A DNA stretch of 64,000 nt from Hyaloperonospora brassicae (lineage: Eukaryota > Oomycota > Peronosporomycetes > Peronosporales > Peronosporaceae), in the NCBI GenBank assembly GCA_947650285.1, contig CANTFL010001488.1, positions 186,001 through 250,000 on the forward strand. The letters are read 5' to 3'. The notes beneath the pieces were generated by a model. That model had not been told where the DNA came from and made no database searches. It saw only the letters and a list, made by a program, of their open reading frames with translations. Positions 31,966 through 44,009 of this stretch are shown in pieces. Made by a program: the position numbers and the translations under genes. Positions within the stretch are counted from its first letter, which is position 1. Each line of letters starts with the position of its first letter.

Positions 31966-34483
31966 CGTGGCACGCGTTAGCAGCATGTGTGTCATTACGA
32001 ATCTTGTGAGGCTGGGCGGTTCACATTCGCCACAAGTTCATGGTGTAGGGTCGAGAGGTTGTTCGATAGTCTTGATGGATGGATCCAAACTCTTGATGGC
32101 AAAATGGATTATGTTACGAGACTAGAGCACAGTTGATGCTTGCTTGACGCATCTACGCCATCCCACTCCAGATGCAATGAGAGCGCCATGGTCTTACTGG
32201 AAACATCAGAGTATGTTCGATGCGTGGTGTCGCTTTCGTTGCAAGCACTGCGGGAGGTCTTTGCTGACAAGCACGGCGTGAAGCTGTCACAGCTTGGAGA
32301 TGCTTTGCAACAAAGGAAATTGCAAGGTGATCAGAACTTGTTTACACGGATGTTCACAATGGTACACCGCTGTCTGTCGTCGTCTCGCTGTCACAGTATC
32401 TTTGATAGTGAGAACACACTTGTCACTTTTTCGTTGCTTTGAGCGCACAACATTTCTGCGTTAATCGAGTGTTCGAGATGACTGTATGCTACCGTCCACC
32501 AATTCGTCGAAAACTTGAGTTGGTGCAGCGCTGGCCGTCTCCGTTCCTGCTGACTGCGATGCTATCTCTATTCTGCGTCCATCCTGACGGTGTGTTGCGG
32601 CTCCAGTGTATCTGCGCACGTACATTTCGGGTACAACGAGATCGCGTGTCTCTTGTCGTCTTTCCACGACGCATATCGTTTGGGAAAGTCTCCCTTGCAA
32701 GAACAACACATATGTTCTTGTGGTCTTGTCAAATGCAAATGAAGAAGCACGATATTGAATGCGAGGAGCTATGCTTCACATGCGGTCACACGTCGTAGAT
32801 ACCTGTACGCATCAAATGAGTGACAAAAGAATGAGGATGCTGTTCATTTCCTGTCGAGTATCGAAGAATGGATCGTGGTGCGCGCTGGTCATAAGCGTCG
32901 ACACATTGTAAACGATCGTGTGTTGTAGATTCGCGTACTGTCTGTTGATTTCGCATCGCTGAGTGAGTAACCTCCGCACGAGTTGAGACGAAGTGTGTAA
33001 TGTTGGATCGGATGTTGTAGACATCAATGGGGACAAGTCCAAAGCAATTACCATGGATTGATGTCCGGTAGCTGCAACAAACCACGAGGGTCGGTTGTGT
33101 GCTGGGACATAGGCAAGCTTGTGAAGCTGCAGGTACAAAGTAGCTAGACACACGTTTATGAGCATTTGCATAAGCTGATTTCCATTTCCTCGTATAATGT
33201 ACGCTACGGAGTGTCACGAGCTGTTGCTGCGGCTGAGCATCACTGGCTACGTGCAGCAGCAAGCTTTGGATCACAAAGTGGAGCTTGTATACTCATAGTA
33301 CCTTTTTCCTACCGAGCAAGATCTGGAATCATGACAAGCCTTTTGCCGCCTCAGTGTCCATTCACTTTACAGTTTACCGGCTATGATGCAGCAACAGCGG
33401 CCAACGGAATCTTGTCGACCGTCACTTTTGTTTCCTTAGCATTTGGCAGCTGCACTTCACCGAATGCGGCCTTCAGATCATGCCGTTTTTTTTTCATTTG
33501 TACATCAAACCTGTAGATCGGTTTCGAATCATTCTTCCGCTACCACCGCCGAAGAACGGAGAGAAGATGTAGATGAAGGTAACGTCATGCACACGACTGC
33601 CACGTGGTTCTGGAGCGGACGGGGTCTCATCCGACAAGTGAGGATAAAGATCTTCGTAATGCGAGTCGCGCCACGTTCTCGGACTGTTGATTTTCACTCG
33701 GATTTTGCTGTGACCTGCTCTCTTACGCAGTTTTTTCAGTTTTTAGATGGACAGCCAGATAACTTGCATCTCGACCTAAACACGAAGCAGTAACTCTGAT
33801 GCATAACCCATCGAGCGCTTGCATAGGCTTCATGTAAGCCGAACGAGATGATTGTAGCTTCCGCTTTTTGCCTTTGACATGAGCAGCACGCGAAGTTGAA
33901 CGCCCTGTAGGTCTCATCCGATGCCAAGCCAACTTTTTGCTGCCTAGTGTGCTCACCAACTCACTTGAGCAAGAGTCACGTCTAACGGTCCATGACTTTG
34001 CCGCTAGCTGAAGTGGCTGTCGCTGCTCTCCTTCAGTCCTACACTACAGTTTTAGTTTTACAGCAGGGATCGCATATAAAGCTGCTGCCCAACGGGGCCA
34101 ATGAGTCCTACATCTCCTGCCTCTTGATGTAGCTCTGCCAACTAACGAACCAGCGCATTTTGTATCCAGCACTTGGACAAGAAGAGCTTCGTGTGGATGC
34201 TAACTCCCATAAATAGGATTTGTACTCAAGACTTCATATCGGAGACTACCGTTTGTCTACACTAAGGTGGCTGCAAACCACCAACTAACTCCATATTGTC
34301 AAGTCATACTTGACACGACACGCTCTCTGCTTCATCCGCAGAGACATCAAAACTACAGACACCACTAGTGGTCAAAGTGCACGAGCCTGCTTTCGGCTGC
34401 AGTCGCACTTTGACCGCTATACCCCACACACCGCACTGCACTAGTCGGCATGCGCTACCCCGGGAACCAACCAGCCGCACGAC
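31966..34483. other. Gene-poor stretch, nothing identified
   Basis: About 2.5 kb without a recognisable gene. An open segment at 32215-32370 (ALREVFADKHGVKLSQLGDA) looks protein-like but is short and isolated, perhaps a pseudogene. A strong hairpin near the right end is listed separately. Confidence 0.4.
34371..34414. other. Inverted repeat (10-bp stem) near the START/FYVE 3' end
   Basis: GTCAAAGTGC at 34371-34380 pairs perfectly with GCACTTTGAC at 34405-34414, with a further short AGCC/GGCT inner stem. It lies ~70 bp beyond the stop of the minus-strand gene and could be a 3' UTR structure or a transposon end. Confidence 0.6.
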
Positions 34484-35995
34484 TCAGACGAATATCTCAT
34501 AGTCGCTGCGAGACTCTTGCAACACCAGAGATCGGGCCCACGCATTAATGTCGTCGAATCCATCACTGGTGTCCAATTCGGGATCGATGTTCAGCGAACT
34601 GGAGATCCGGAAGAGCTGACCGAGATCCAAGATATGTTTCGCGTTCGTACCGCGTTTAAAGTACGTGACCGGCGAGTCGCTTGTGCCCGACGCCGACGAG
34701 TGGCCTGCGAAACTGCTGTCCGACAGGTTCGCAGTGTCGGCGGTGAACGTCCTCGAGATGCGCCGCGAGAACCCCCCGAGCTGTTTGTCCATTACGCGGA
34801 GACCCACGACGCAGCGCACGCAGAACTTTGTGCGGCAAATGTCCGGTTCGCCGCTCTGTCCTTCGTCCGGATCCACTCCGCCGGGCACCGACCGCACGAC
34901 GTAACACGTTTTGCACACGACGTCGCCACAGAGTCGGCAGTGGTGCCGTCTCCGATTGACAAAGTGGAACTTGCGGTTGCAGATGCTGCAGGACGGCCGA
35001 CACGCGTCGGGGACCCACTGCTTGGGCGGCGCCAGCTTTTGCTTGGCAATGTTCTGCGAGTCAATGACGAGCGAAATGTCGTTGAGCACGGCCATCTTCA
35101 GGCGGTACTGCGCGAGGGCGACGAGCGCCGACTCGTTCGCTTCCGTGGCGGCCATGACAAACACCTCTGAGGTCGTCGCGGGTTCGTCTTCGGCCGGGAC
35201 CACGAGCATCGTGCGCTTCATGCGCACGCGCGTGAGTTTCATTGAGCCCGTGAGCTCGGGGCACTCGGGCACGTCGACCGACGCCAGTGCGACGAAACCC
35301 ACTTCCTGTCCATTGGCGTCGGTCGTGTACCCCGTCATCTCGACAAAGCACACGTCGCGCTTACCAGCGAACGTGTGCTCTGCGAGCCACTTGATGCCCA
35401 AGTAGCCACTGCCCGTGGACCGAATAGTGAGCAGCACAGCGCCGTCGATGACGCCGGGCGAGAGGAGTTTCTGTCGCTGGACAAAGTCCACCGAGTTCGT
35501 CGCAAAGTGGACGTCGACAATGTCGCGGTAGTTGCCCTGGACGCGGCCAAAGATGCGTGAGGACTGGAGCGGGGGACACGGGTCGAGGGGGTCGTGGCGG
35601 CCAATGGTGGCGCCCACTGACCGGTGGGCGCACACGGACGAGTTGAAGCGACTTCGGGGCGACCGGAGGGTCGACGGGAGGGGGCACGTGGACGAACTGG
35701 TGCAGTGGTCATCGACCGCACAGGCAGTGGCGCGACTGCTGCGCTTGAGCGTCGTGGCCCACGACGACGTGGAGCTGAACGAGTCGACGCCGCGGATTTT
35801 GAACGCTTTGAGGTGGCCGAGCGACCCGACGTGGCGCCACTCGGCGTCGAGTTTGTTGTCGCTCGAGAGCTGCATCGTGCGGGCGAGGAGCGCGTCCTGC
35901 ACCTGCTGCGTCATCATTGTCTCGAGCTTTGTCGCTTGCGATGGCGAGAGCGAGACGGGTGCGAATGCTTTCGACGCGGGCGGCGTCATGGGCAT
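34484..35995 (-). CDS. START-like / FYVE zinc-finger protein
   Basis: A 503-residue single-exon protein. The N-terminal ~320 residues match the START-like lipid-binding region found with FYVE in many oomycete proteins, seen in GRVQGNYRDIVDVHFA, GVIDGAVLLTI and LGIKWLAEH. The FYVE finger spans ~327-398 with WVPD, RRRHHCRLCG and paired Cys motifs ending FCVRC, so all PI(3)P-binding signature elements are present. PI(3)P binding would place it on endosomes. The C-terminal ~100 residues are Ser-rich and acidic. The large START+FYVE family in oomycetes is known; the lipid cargo is not. The first in-frame ATG is at 35995. Confidence 0.88.
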   Translation of the reverse strand: MPMTPPASKAFAPVSLSPSQATKLETMMTQQVQDALLARTMQLSSDNKLDAEWRHVGSLGHLKAFKIRGVDSFSSTSSWATTLKRSSRATACAVDDHCTSSSTCPLPSTLRSPRSRFNSSVCAHRSVGATIGRHDPLDPCPPLQSSRIFGRVQGNYRDIVDVHFATNSVDFVQRQKLLSPGVIDGAVLLTIRSTGSGYLGIKWLAEHTFAGKRDVCFVEMTGYTTDANGQEVGFVALASVDVPECPELTGSMKLTRVRMKRTMLVVPAEDEPATTSEVFVMAATEANESALVALAQYRLKMAVLNDISLVIDSQNIAKQKLAPPKQWVPDACRPSCSICNRKFHFVNRRRHHCRLCGDVVCKTCYVVRSVPGGVDPDEGQSGEPDICRTKFCVRCVVGLRVMDKQLGGFSRRISRTFTADTANLSDSSFAGHSSASGTSDSPVTYFKRGTNAKHILDLGQLFRISSSLNIDPELDTSDGFDDINAWARSLVLQESRSDYEIFV

Positions 35996-38900
35996 TGCAC
36001 AGGAAGCGGCTGGAGGCGGTGCGTCGGCGCGCGCTCAAGTTTGGAAATGGACAGACGAGAGCGACGTGGGTTGTTGTGTCTGCATGCTCCGTATCATCGC
36101 GACTGCGACTGCGACTACGATTGCTGAGGCAGATTAGTCGTCGTGTGTGTGTGTGTGTGTGTGTGCAACGGCTGCTGCATTGTCGTTCCGAGACTCTCGG
36201 AAGGCGACTCATTAGCTCAAGCAAACAACGACGAGGCGCAGTTGGTAGGACGGCTGGTGCTCGCAGGTTGCAAGTGTTTGGCCGAAAGACACGGAGGCGG
36301 AGCCTCAGAGAACTGCGCGAGATCTCTGTGAACATCGATCGTCAGGTGCTTTCGCCCGCGATGGTGCACCGGCGAGAGGAAAGTCGCAGGTTCTCGCGCG
36401 TTCTTTGTCGATGTGTTCGCACTCGACCGCGTGAGCGATTACAAGTCACCGGATTGTTCCCCGTTGATCGGCCCACGCAGGAAGCAGTGCACGCCCACGC
36501 TCTGAATGTATCACACGGCGCTTTGCTGCTCCGATTGCGTCCGATCAACAAGAGCTCCTCGCATCTCCTTTTCTCGCGTCTCTTTTCTTGCCTACGCGCG
36601 TCGTCAAAGTCTCTTCTTCAGCTTCTGCTGCTCCTTCTGCTTCAGCTTCTTCTTCTTCTTCTTCTTCATCGCTCATCGCTCGTCAACACGTCACTGGCAG
36701 ATTTAAATGACAGCGAGTCCACAATGCGCTCGAGGATCCGCCCCCCCCCCCTCTTCACGCCAGCGCATCGACCGTCCTGTTGTCCTACCACTTTCGAGTC
36801 GAGACGGCGGACCCGCAAACCGAGATCGACAGCCGACGCAAGTGGATTGCGGGCACAATCCATGGGAAACTGATGTTGTCGCGGTGGTCCAGGGCGCGCG
36901 CGGCAGGAAGCACGTACTGATGAGTTCCTGAGACAGCAGACTCTCGCGCGCTGCACCACGTACGTTGATGCTCCATATTCAATGTGTCGCTCAAAAGTAT
37001 GGCTCAAAAATAACCAAGAAGGCAGCCGAGCGAAGCGGCTGTTGGAGGAAGAGACTGGTGCACAGCGCTTCCGAGCAAGTGGTGTCGGTCCGATCAGTTT
37101 AGGTTGAAGGGAAGGGGCCTGGATCCGAATCGGGCCGACGCTTTGCGCTGCACATAGCACCAGCGCGTCGAGCCGTGGCCACAAACGTGAACAGACTAGT
37201 TCTAGAAATTTTCGAGAGCGAGCTCAAACCCGAGGCTTCCCACGGTGATGTGTCGGGAGCTCGGCAGCATTTCGTCGCGGCTGTCCCAAAGGCACAAGCG
37301 CGGGTGCTTGAATAGTCCGAAGCCATGGAGTGCTTCAGAACAAGTGAGGGGAGTGGCGTCCGCTCTTCGGCACGTTTGTTTGTAGAATTCAGCATCTTTG
37401 TGAGGGGCTTGTGGTCAGCAACCCCTCCAAACCATACTGAACGCTTGAGCTTTTTCGTGATACTTTAGCAGCGGACACGCGACCAGTTGCAACGACATGG
37501 ATCGGATGCTGCAAGACGCGCGAGGCTTGTCTTCCGCCCCGCGAAACGTTTGGGAGCCACAGACTGAAGAAGACCGCACAACCGCACGAGGAGCTATACG
37601 GCTCCCTCATCATCCCATAGAATGGATTTTGGACAGAAAAGTCGAGGCGATTCGCACGGGACGGACAACTCGAAGGACGGCAAGAAGCTATGGGTGGGAT
37701 GTACGTACGGAGGGCTTGCCAGTAATACAGTACCCGTCGAAGAGCTCATGGGTGATGATTACACCTCGCCAGCGAGCGGGCGTTGCATCGTCAGGGGAAC
37801 GGCCGGCCATCATTTGTGGTAAAGGGCAGTCAAAGCTATGGCGCATTGATTTGCGCTTCTTCTCGAGCGGCCCATAGAGGACTCTCTGCGTCCCACGCCT
37901 GTTCAATTGAATGTAAGAAAGTCTGCAGACGTGAACGTAGACCACAGTACCCTACACAATACTACTTGGATGTAATCAAACTGCACCGCCTGTCTGAAGG
38001 ACTCGCCCGCGAGAGGACTATACTTTTGACTTCAACAGTGTGGGAACTTGGTTTACGTCGGACGTTATCGAAGCCAACGTGGAACGAGCGCGTCATATCG
38101 ACGAGTGCATGTAGTGTCGCTGTACAGGTGCTACCGCGCGAACCAACAGAAACGTCTACGATACGAAGAGATCGGTTGCTCGCTTCGCAGCGGCGAGCTG
38201 TCTCCACGAATGTGATGCGCAGAGACGGGAGGTATTGTGGCGTCAGAGGCGCACTGCTAGAAACTCAAGAGTGCGTCGACCGGTCAAGAATACGCAGTCT
38301 CACGGTAGAATAACGCGGTAATGTTAGCTCCCTAAGCACAAGGCTGCCGGGACGGGGTCTACTCGCCATAGCTTTCCGTTACTTCCTGCCCTTGACTGGA
38401 CGAAAGTGCAAGCTCATGGTGACATTTTTCAGCGACTGAAAGCAGTAGTATAGCTGTGGCAAGACCTGACGCGGCGGGTGAGGAGGGTCAAAGAGCCTCT
38501 GCGATAGTCATGCGACACTGACGCTCTACAAAGCTCATTAGCTATCAGCCGCCTTAACTCACAAGTACCAATTTGTCTCGAAATCTGAAAATCAAGCCGT
38601 CGATTGTCGACTAACCTAGTAATCTCATTCACTGGCATGCATCGGAAGATTCGGCACCTGACGATGAGTCCAAAGCCTCCACGTCTGATGACGAGACCTG
38701 TGAAGGAACAAAGTGATAAGTGGCAACAATCCATACGTTCTGAGGGTCGACTATTTCGGTCTGTATACGAGCAAACGCTGCACTGCGAGGTCGGACACCG
38801 ACGGTAGGAGGTGGTAGCTCTCTGGCCTGATGCACCTTCACCTTCTCAAGGCCAGCAGTGTGGGACTGTCTTCGCCATTCGAGCTGCGGTGAAACGGTGT

Positions 38901-39851
38901 CGCATGACGTGTCCGTCCCGCGCCGAGTCGTGTCGTACGGCTGTGCGACCTTGTTGAGCAAAGCTGCTGTGTGCTGTTGTCGGCTTTTTGTAAGCCTATA
39001 GCACATCTTCGCAGACTCGTAGGAACGTCGGCATGGTTCCCTCCGCGGCGCTCCTGTCAAATCACTTGACCACCCATCTCCACCCCATCCATAATATTTG
39101 CTCATCGTGCTGCCGTCCTTATCGGCAAAGCGTCTCTCTCCAGCCCTTTCTGGTCCATGGCCACGTCAGCAAGCCGGATGGAGCGGGCAATGAGTCAGTG
39201 CGGTCGTGCGTAAGAATCATTCAAATCTGCTTCGAGATGCACAGCGGCGAGTACTAATTCTGGTTGACTCCCAGAGCCGCTGCTTGTCAATATTGAGAGT
39301 CCGCGGCGGCACGAGCTCGTCGTATACACGTTTCCTACAAGATGGCCATGATTTGCCCGCCTGCACGAGACGACTCTGCCAACGCTTATGGATCAGACAC
39401 GTCTGGCGAAGGTGTCGCTTCTGCAATGAGTCCTACCGTTCGTGGCCTCGCGACGATTGCGCGTTCCACATATCGTGGTCTTGTCAACATGAGGGTCTTA
39501 TGTCCATTCCAACCCTACGGAGGGCCCATATCTGAAAGACACTCGGCCCATTGAGTAAGAAGTGATAAGACGTTGCAGGTTTCGACTGATGCCTATCGCG
39601 CCGACCTGACCGAAACAACAGCTGATAGCCATTGGAACAGAAGACTGGGACTGTTATTGCACAGAACAGCGTCTGGGCACCATCCGAACCGAGAAATCTA
39701 CTTTCGCATCCAGCTGGTCGTCCGTCAGGTATTTGGCCCAGCGGTGTCATGACGGCAACTGTGCAATGACTCTCGCACAGACCACATGTTTGCACGCGAG
39801 ACAGCTCGCACGCATCCGGTGCAACAATTCCAACTGGATCGGCACAGAAGT
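35996..39851. other. Gene-poor boundary region, simple repeats only
   Basis: Holds the FYVE gene promoter, a (GT)n tract at ~36133-36163, a CTT/TTC-rich tract at ~36616-36670 and a C9-10 run near 36736. Longer open frames (37497-37877, 37783-38313, 38629-39105) have no identifiable domain and may be decayed mobile DNA. I saw no convincing RXLR or Crinkler effector. Confidence 0.4.
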
Positions 39852-40353
39852 AAACTCATGAGCATGCCAAGGGATCCTCCATATTCCATGGCATGCTTAC
39901 ACGGCATTTCTTAGCACTGCCTTGTACAAATGACAGCTTAGCGTTGATGTGCACGTTGGACGAACTAGGCTATATCGTCCATCGCAACAACGTGCGTACG
40001 TCTCTCTGTCGCACGCCACCCCATACAATGTAACGTCGTCAAAGGGGTCGTCGTCGGGGAGACAAAAGTCTAAGGGAGCTGCATTCAGACAGTACAACAC
40101 AAACCTGGCGTAATCGACAGTGTGTGAAATGCTGGATACGGCAAACCGTTCCGACTTGTCGGCAGCACTCCAACAGCTATTAACACGTGAGCTGCAGCTT
40201 CGCCTAGCCGGTGTCCTGCTCCGGTTGTGACCCTACGAGGCCGCTTCACCGATCGTAACTTATTTGACATGGTTGGCCTCACACTACGCGCGTGGACCCA
40301 TCACCTGTCAGAACAGAGCATCCAGTCTGTTCCGAACATCCAATGTTCCGTTT
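39852..40353 (+). repeat. Long direct repeat, copy A
   Basis: The 502 bp here match 42354-42855 with no gaps and only about three substitutions. Similarity continues at a lower level to about 40430, through GCGTGTCGTGGAACAAG and GGGAAGGTGAT. The termini lack TG...CA and flanking duplications, so it is not a normal LTR. The minus frame keeps a conserved segment with YCLNAAPLDFCLPDDDPFDD in both copies, probably an unrecognised transposon fragment. Confidence 0.85.
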
Positions 40354-40430
40354 CGTAATCGCGTGTCGTGGAACAAGTACGTACCACGTATCGGAGCCCA
40401 GCGGGAAGGTGATACATGCGTTCTTGGTCG

Positions 40431-42353
40431 AATCAACCACCACAGCCAAATCCTGTTCATTTGCTCATAGGCACGTACGTGTCCATGATGATCGAAGCTA
40501 GCACGTAGCTTCTGCTGTCCAATGTCCATCTCGATTACCTGCAAAGGCTGTTAGGGATGGTACGAAGACCTCTATCGACCTTGAATCGTGGCCATCCCGT
40601 CTTCTCCGCCGTGCAGGATAGAGGTACCATGACGCTCGTGCAACTGCCGGTTCCTGCAGCAAACGACGTGGCTTCCCGAATGCTTCCCAATCGGCTTCCC
40701 ACTGGCGATCGGAGCTGGTTTGATATGGGTGGTTGGCCGCAAGCCGGCTTCAGTCTGTAGCCTTTCGGATCGTCATGCTCCCTCACAATCGCAGACACTG
40801 TCGGCCCACAGCATCAGCTTGCAAAGCACCCCCTATCTTCCTTGCAGACCAGGCCAGGCGACCAACGTAGCAGTTCGTGCGATATGACAAAAAGGTCTTA
40901 GTTGTTGACGAACGAGGCAGTGTGACTTTCGATCGATCAATAGCTGATTATCGCCTCGCCTTTGACACATGGAGCACTGAACTGCAGCCCAATTGCCGCC
41001 CTTGATTTGGATGGTATGCTTGGTCTGTAGGCTCGTCTTCTAGGTCCAATCGTTCGATATGCCCACGTGACCGCGCACCAAGCAGGTGCACAATGCTACC
41101 ACTCAGATAGGATCACACGGCCTAGCAAACGATAGCAGTATGCGAACGACTGGTCCACTAGAACGTGCGTGCGTGAACGCAAGCAAGCGAGCATTTGTAG
41201 AAACCTGCAAGTTAATGGATGGAATGTCGTCGTGCTAGTACGTCTTTAACGCGACGCTGTTTAGCTGATACAATATGGGATCGTGTCGGAATCGCATATG
41301 TTGCTTACGCTTTCGTGACATATCGTCGCCGTTTATCCAAGATAAGAGAAACCGAAGCTCCACCTGATTTTAATCCGGTCAAGTTCCGCGCGCAGCAAGC
41401 AGGTCGATCTGCCATTTGGCCGAAGCGTCATCGATGGACGTCTATCCGTGCAAAGTGCTCATGTCTGACAGACTGCACAGGTCCGCGATCCCCATGAGAC
41501 CAACATCGATACCAATGCACACCAGAGATTAGAGCCATGTCCGAATATTCCCCATCGTACCGTTCACGGCAAGGCCGAAAGTAGAAGTTGAAACCAGCAT
41601 GCTGTAACGACAGTAGCTGGGTGTCGTCCTCGAGGTAGGCGGGATGCCTTCTCGAACGGAGGGGTAGCCACTCGTGCCAGTAGTAGACGATAAGTAGTTA
41701 CGGGTACGTTGTAGACCTTGGTCAAAGTCCACATAGAAAGCTGACCACTATTTCCAAGTACGAGCGATGTATAGGTTTTGCCATTGCTAAACGTATCCTG
41801 TTCCTATGTATCACTTGTGCATCACGGACTCGATTGCAATCGGCTCATTTTGAAAGCCGGGCTATGTGGACTGCTGTAGATGTTGAGCGGTGTGTGCGTA
41901 TCGCGATGGCCTTCACATGAGGAATGCGGACTTTCCAAGAAGTGAGAGATGCTCAAAGAAGGAAGAAGGTGGTTCCGTTTCGGAGTACTGCCGCCCTGCG
42001 CTCGGTCCAGCGATCGAATTGGCATGTGAAACAGCAGACGAACCAGAAGCGTGTGCATTCGTTCGATCGCGGCGACAGTGCTGTCGTCCTAAATACGATC
42101 TCGCAACCGCCTGAGTGGGCGTGAAGGACTCGGTCGAACTAGTCGCTTTGCGCAGTGTGCCGACTGCTTCGCCACGACGAGGTGCCCGCACTCTTTATTA
42201 GGACAATGTCGTGACAAGTGACTCAAGTACGCTTGTGCGTTAGACTATTCCGGGAAAAAAATGTGTGCGGTGGGATCTTGTACTGCTTGCGTCGCTAAAA
42301 TTTCTACAACTTCCGTCGAGTGAGCGGGTGGTGTGATGTAGAATCAGAAAAGC
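40431..42353. other. Unidentified repeat-like DNA between the direct repeats
   Basis: No gene is supported. Several short open stretches around 40557-40820 read like decayed coding sequence, with PQAGFSL then PFGSSCSLTIADTVGPQ in another frame, but I could not name the family. A small inverted repeat (GAAGCTAGCACGTAGCTTC) is near 40494. Confidence 0.35.
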
Positions 42354-42855
42354 AAACTCATGAGCATGCCAAGGGATCCTCCATATTCCATGGCATGCTT
42401 ACACGGCATTTCTTAGCACTGCCTTGTACAAATGACAGCTTAGCGTTGATGTGCACGTTGGACGAACTAGGCTATATCGTCCATCGTAACAACGTGCGTA
42501 CGTCTCTCTGTCGCACGCCACCCCATACAATGTAACGTCGTCAAAGGGGTCGTCGTCGGGGAGACAAAAGTCTAAGGGAGCTGCATTCAGACAGTACAGC
42601 ACAAACCTGGCGTAATCGACAGTGTGTGAAATGCTGGATACGGCAAACCGTTCCGACTTGTCGGCAGCACTCCAACAGCTATTAACACGTAAGCTGCAGC
42701 TTCGCCTAGCCGGTGTCCTGCTCCGGTTGTGACCCTACGAGGCCGCTTCACCGATCGTAACTTATTTGACATGGTTGGCCTCACACTACGCGCGTGGACC
42801 CATCACCTGTCAGAACAGAGCATCCAGTCTGTTCCGAACATCCAATGTTCCGTTT
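42354..42855 (+). repeat. Long direct repeat, copy B
   Basis: Second copy of the 502-bp unit at a constant 2502-bp offset from copy A. The identity drops abruptly after 42855, while the flanking family similarity continues until it is broken by the SINE-like insertion at 42915. Confidence 0.85.
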
Positions 42856-42897
42856 TGAGAACGCGTGTCGCGGAACAAGTTGTTCCACTTATTGGCG

Positions 42898-43202
42898 CTC
42901 CAACTGGAAGGTGAAACCGATCAGGGATGTGCAGTGGGATGGCCACTGCGGTTCTGACCGGGAGGTTACGGGTTCGAGTCCCAGCAGATGGACAGCTCCA
43001 TCAGGCTAGGATCGAATGCAAAGCCGCGCCACCGACTGGACTCTCAAATGGGTCGCAGCCGGTAGACAATGTGAAGCAAGCGTGCAATAAGGTACGCCAC
43101 GGAGTCGCAAATCCTGTAAGTTACTGATCGCAGGTAACTGGGAGTTAAGGACCGTAAGGGAAACTTCCTGGGTAGAAAGAAACTACTCCAACGGGAAGGT
43201 GA
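42898..43202 (+). mobile_element. tRNA-derived SINE-like insertion with target-site duplication
   Basis: A 271-bp body (42915-43185) is bounded by CTCCAACTGGAAGGTGA (42898-42914) and CTCCAACGGGAAGGTGA (43186-43202), 16 of 17 identical. Copy A of the flanking repeat has the uninterrupted site at 40396-40412. The body starts with a tRNA-like head: an imperfect A box (TGGCCACTGCGG, 42940-42951) and a perfect B box (GGTTCGAGTCC, 42971-42981) 31 bp apart. The T-arm does not fold well, so it is not a functional tRNA gene. RNA polymerase III transcription and LINE-driven mobilisation are inferred. Confidence 0.7.
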
Positions 43203-43379
43203 TCAATGCGTTCTTCTTTGAAACAAGGGGTACCTTTACATGTATTTGACGCGAAATAGTGTCTTTACGAACATCATCCATCTTGAAAATCTCTCAATAT
43301 TTTGCTTGCAATAATAAAAATGAGAAATATTTCCTAAAATCGCAACATTGAGCACAGCTTCACTTATTGGCTTCCTTAG

Positions 43380-43575
43380 CGGGCAATTACAAGCAACCTA
43401 AACAACAATCGCTGCTAAAGGCGCGCGCAATGGGTGGCTAGCGGGTAGCTACTTTATATGTTTGTAGTTCAATACACTCTAAGTATGGCCAATGGAATTT
43501 TTGCTAACTGTTTCATGATATTAAATAGAGTCCTACTTTTACTTTATCTACACGTGTTCGTTTATAAAATTGAGC
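43380..43575 (-). mobile_element. Decayed reverse-oriented LTR fragment
   Basis: Contains AATCGCTGCTAAAGGCGCGCGCAATGGGTGG, cut by small differences, and CCTACTTTTACTTTATCT further on. Both match the reverse complement of the solo LTRs at 43620 and 45193, so this is an older relic of the same family. Confidence 0.5.
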
Positions 43576-43619
43576 ATTCATATGCACGTACATTGCATGT
43601 GCGGATTTTAGGCGTCATA

Positions 43620-44009
43620 TGTAACGGGGCACACCCTTGCGTGAACTTAACGCAAGGGTATCGGTGCCCCGACAGACGTACACAAGGCAATCGAGGAAGC
43701 GTAGGTAAGGTAAAAGCAGAACTGTTATATTAATATAATTAAGTCTTTAAACTAGTCTCGCTGTTTGACTTAACTTAATTATGCTAATATAACTGCAGTG
43801 TATGGTGACGTCTCGTCACCACTCATTGCGCGCGTCTTGCGGCCATTGGTGGGTTGATATCATCAAGATATCAACCAATGAACAGACTCTTTGGTCGACC
43901 CTTCAATATCACCGCTTCGGTGATATTGTTTAAAGAATATTCAACTTCATATTCTTTATTGTCACTTTTCTTAAAGTGACAATTCCATGTAACGGGCTGC
44001 CCCGTTACA
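43620..44009 (+). mobile_element. Solo LTR (Ty3/gypsy-type), copy 1
   Basis: A 390-bp LTR starting TGTAACGGGG and ending CCCGTTACA. It is flanked by perfect 5-bp target duplications TCATA (43615-43619 and 44010-44014). No internal coding region is attached, so it arose by LTR-LTR recombination. Its second half is a run of hairpins: GGTGAC/GTCACC, GATATC arms, AATATCAC/GTGATATT, AAAGAATAT/ATATTCTTT, ATTGTCACTT/AAGTGACAAT and TAACGGG/CCCGTTA. Confidence 0.88.

Noticed and set aside
31938..31980. Intron at GTAAGT near the end of the ArfGAP gene
   Set aside because: The unspliced frame ends eight codons later after complete ankyrin repeats and no conserved downstream exon was seen; left as a possible alternative.
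37497..37877. Chromodomain/integrase remnant suggested by a WEPQTEE motif
   Set aside because: One short motif only; neighbouring integrase or chromodomain residues were not found.
39852..42855. A 3-kb LTR retrotransposon bounded by the 502-bp repeats
   Set aside because: Ends lack TG/CA, no flanking duplication (GAAGT versus TGAGA) and no pol motifs in between.
42930..43000. A genuine tRNA gene
   Set aside because: The B box is perfect but the A box is imperfect, the T stem has mismatches and no acceptor stem forms; a SINE head fits better.
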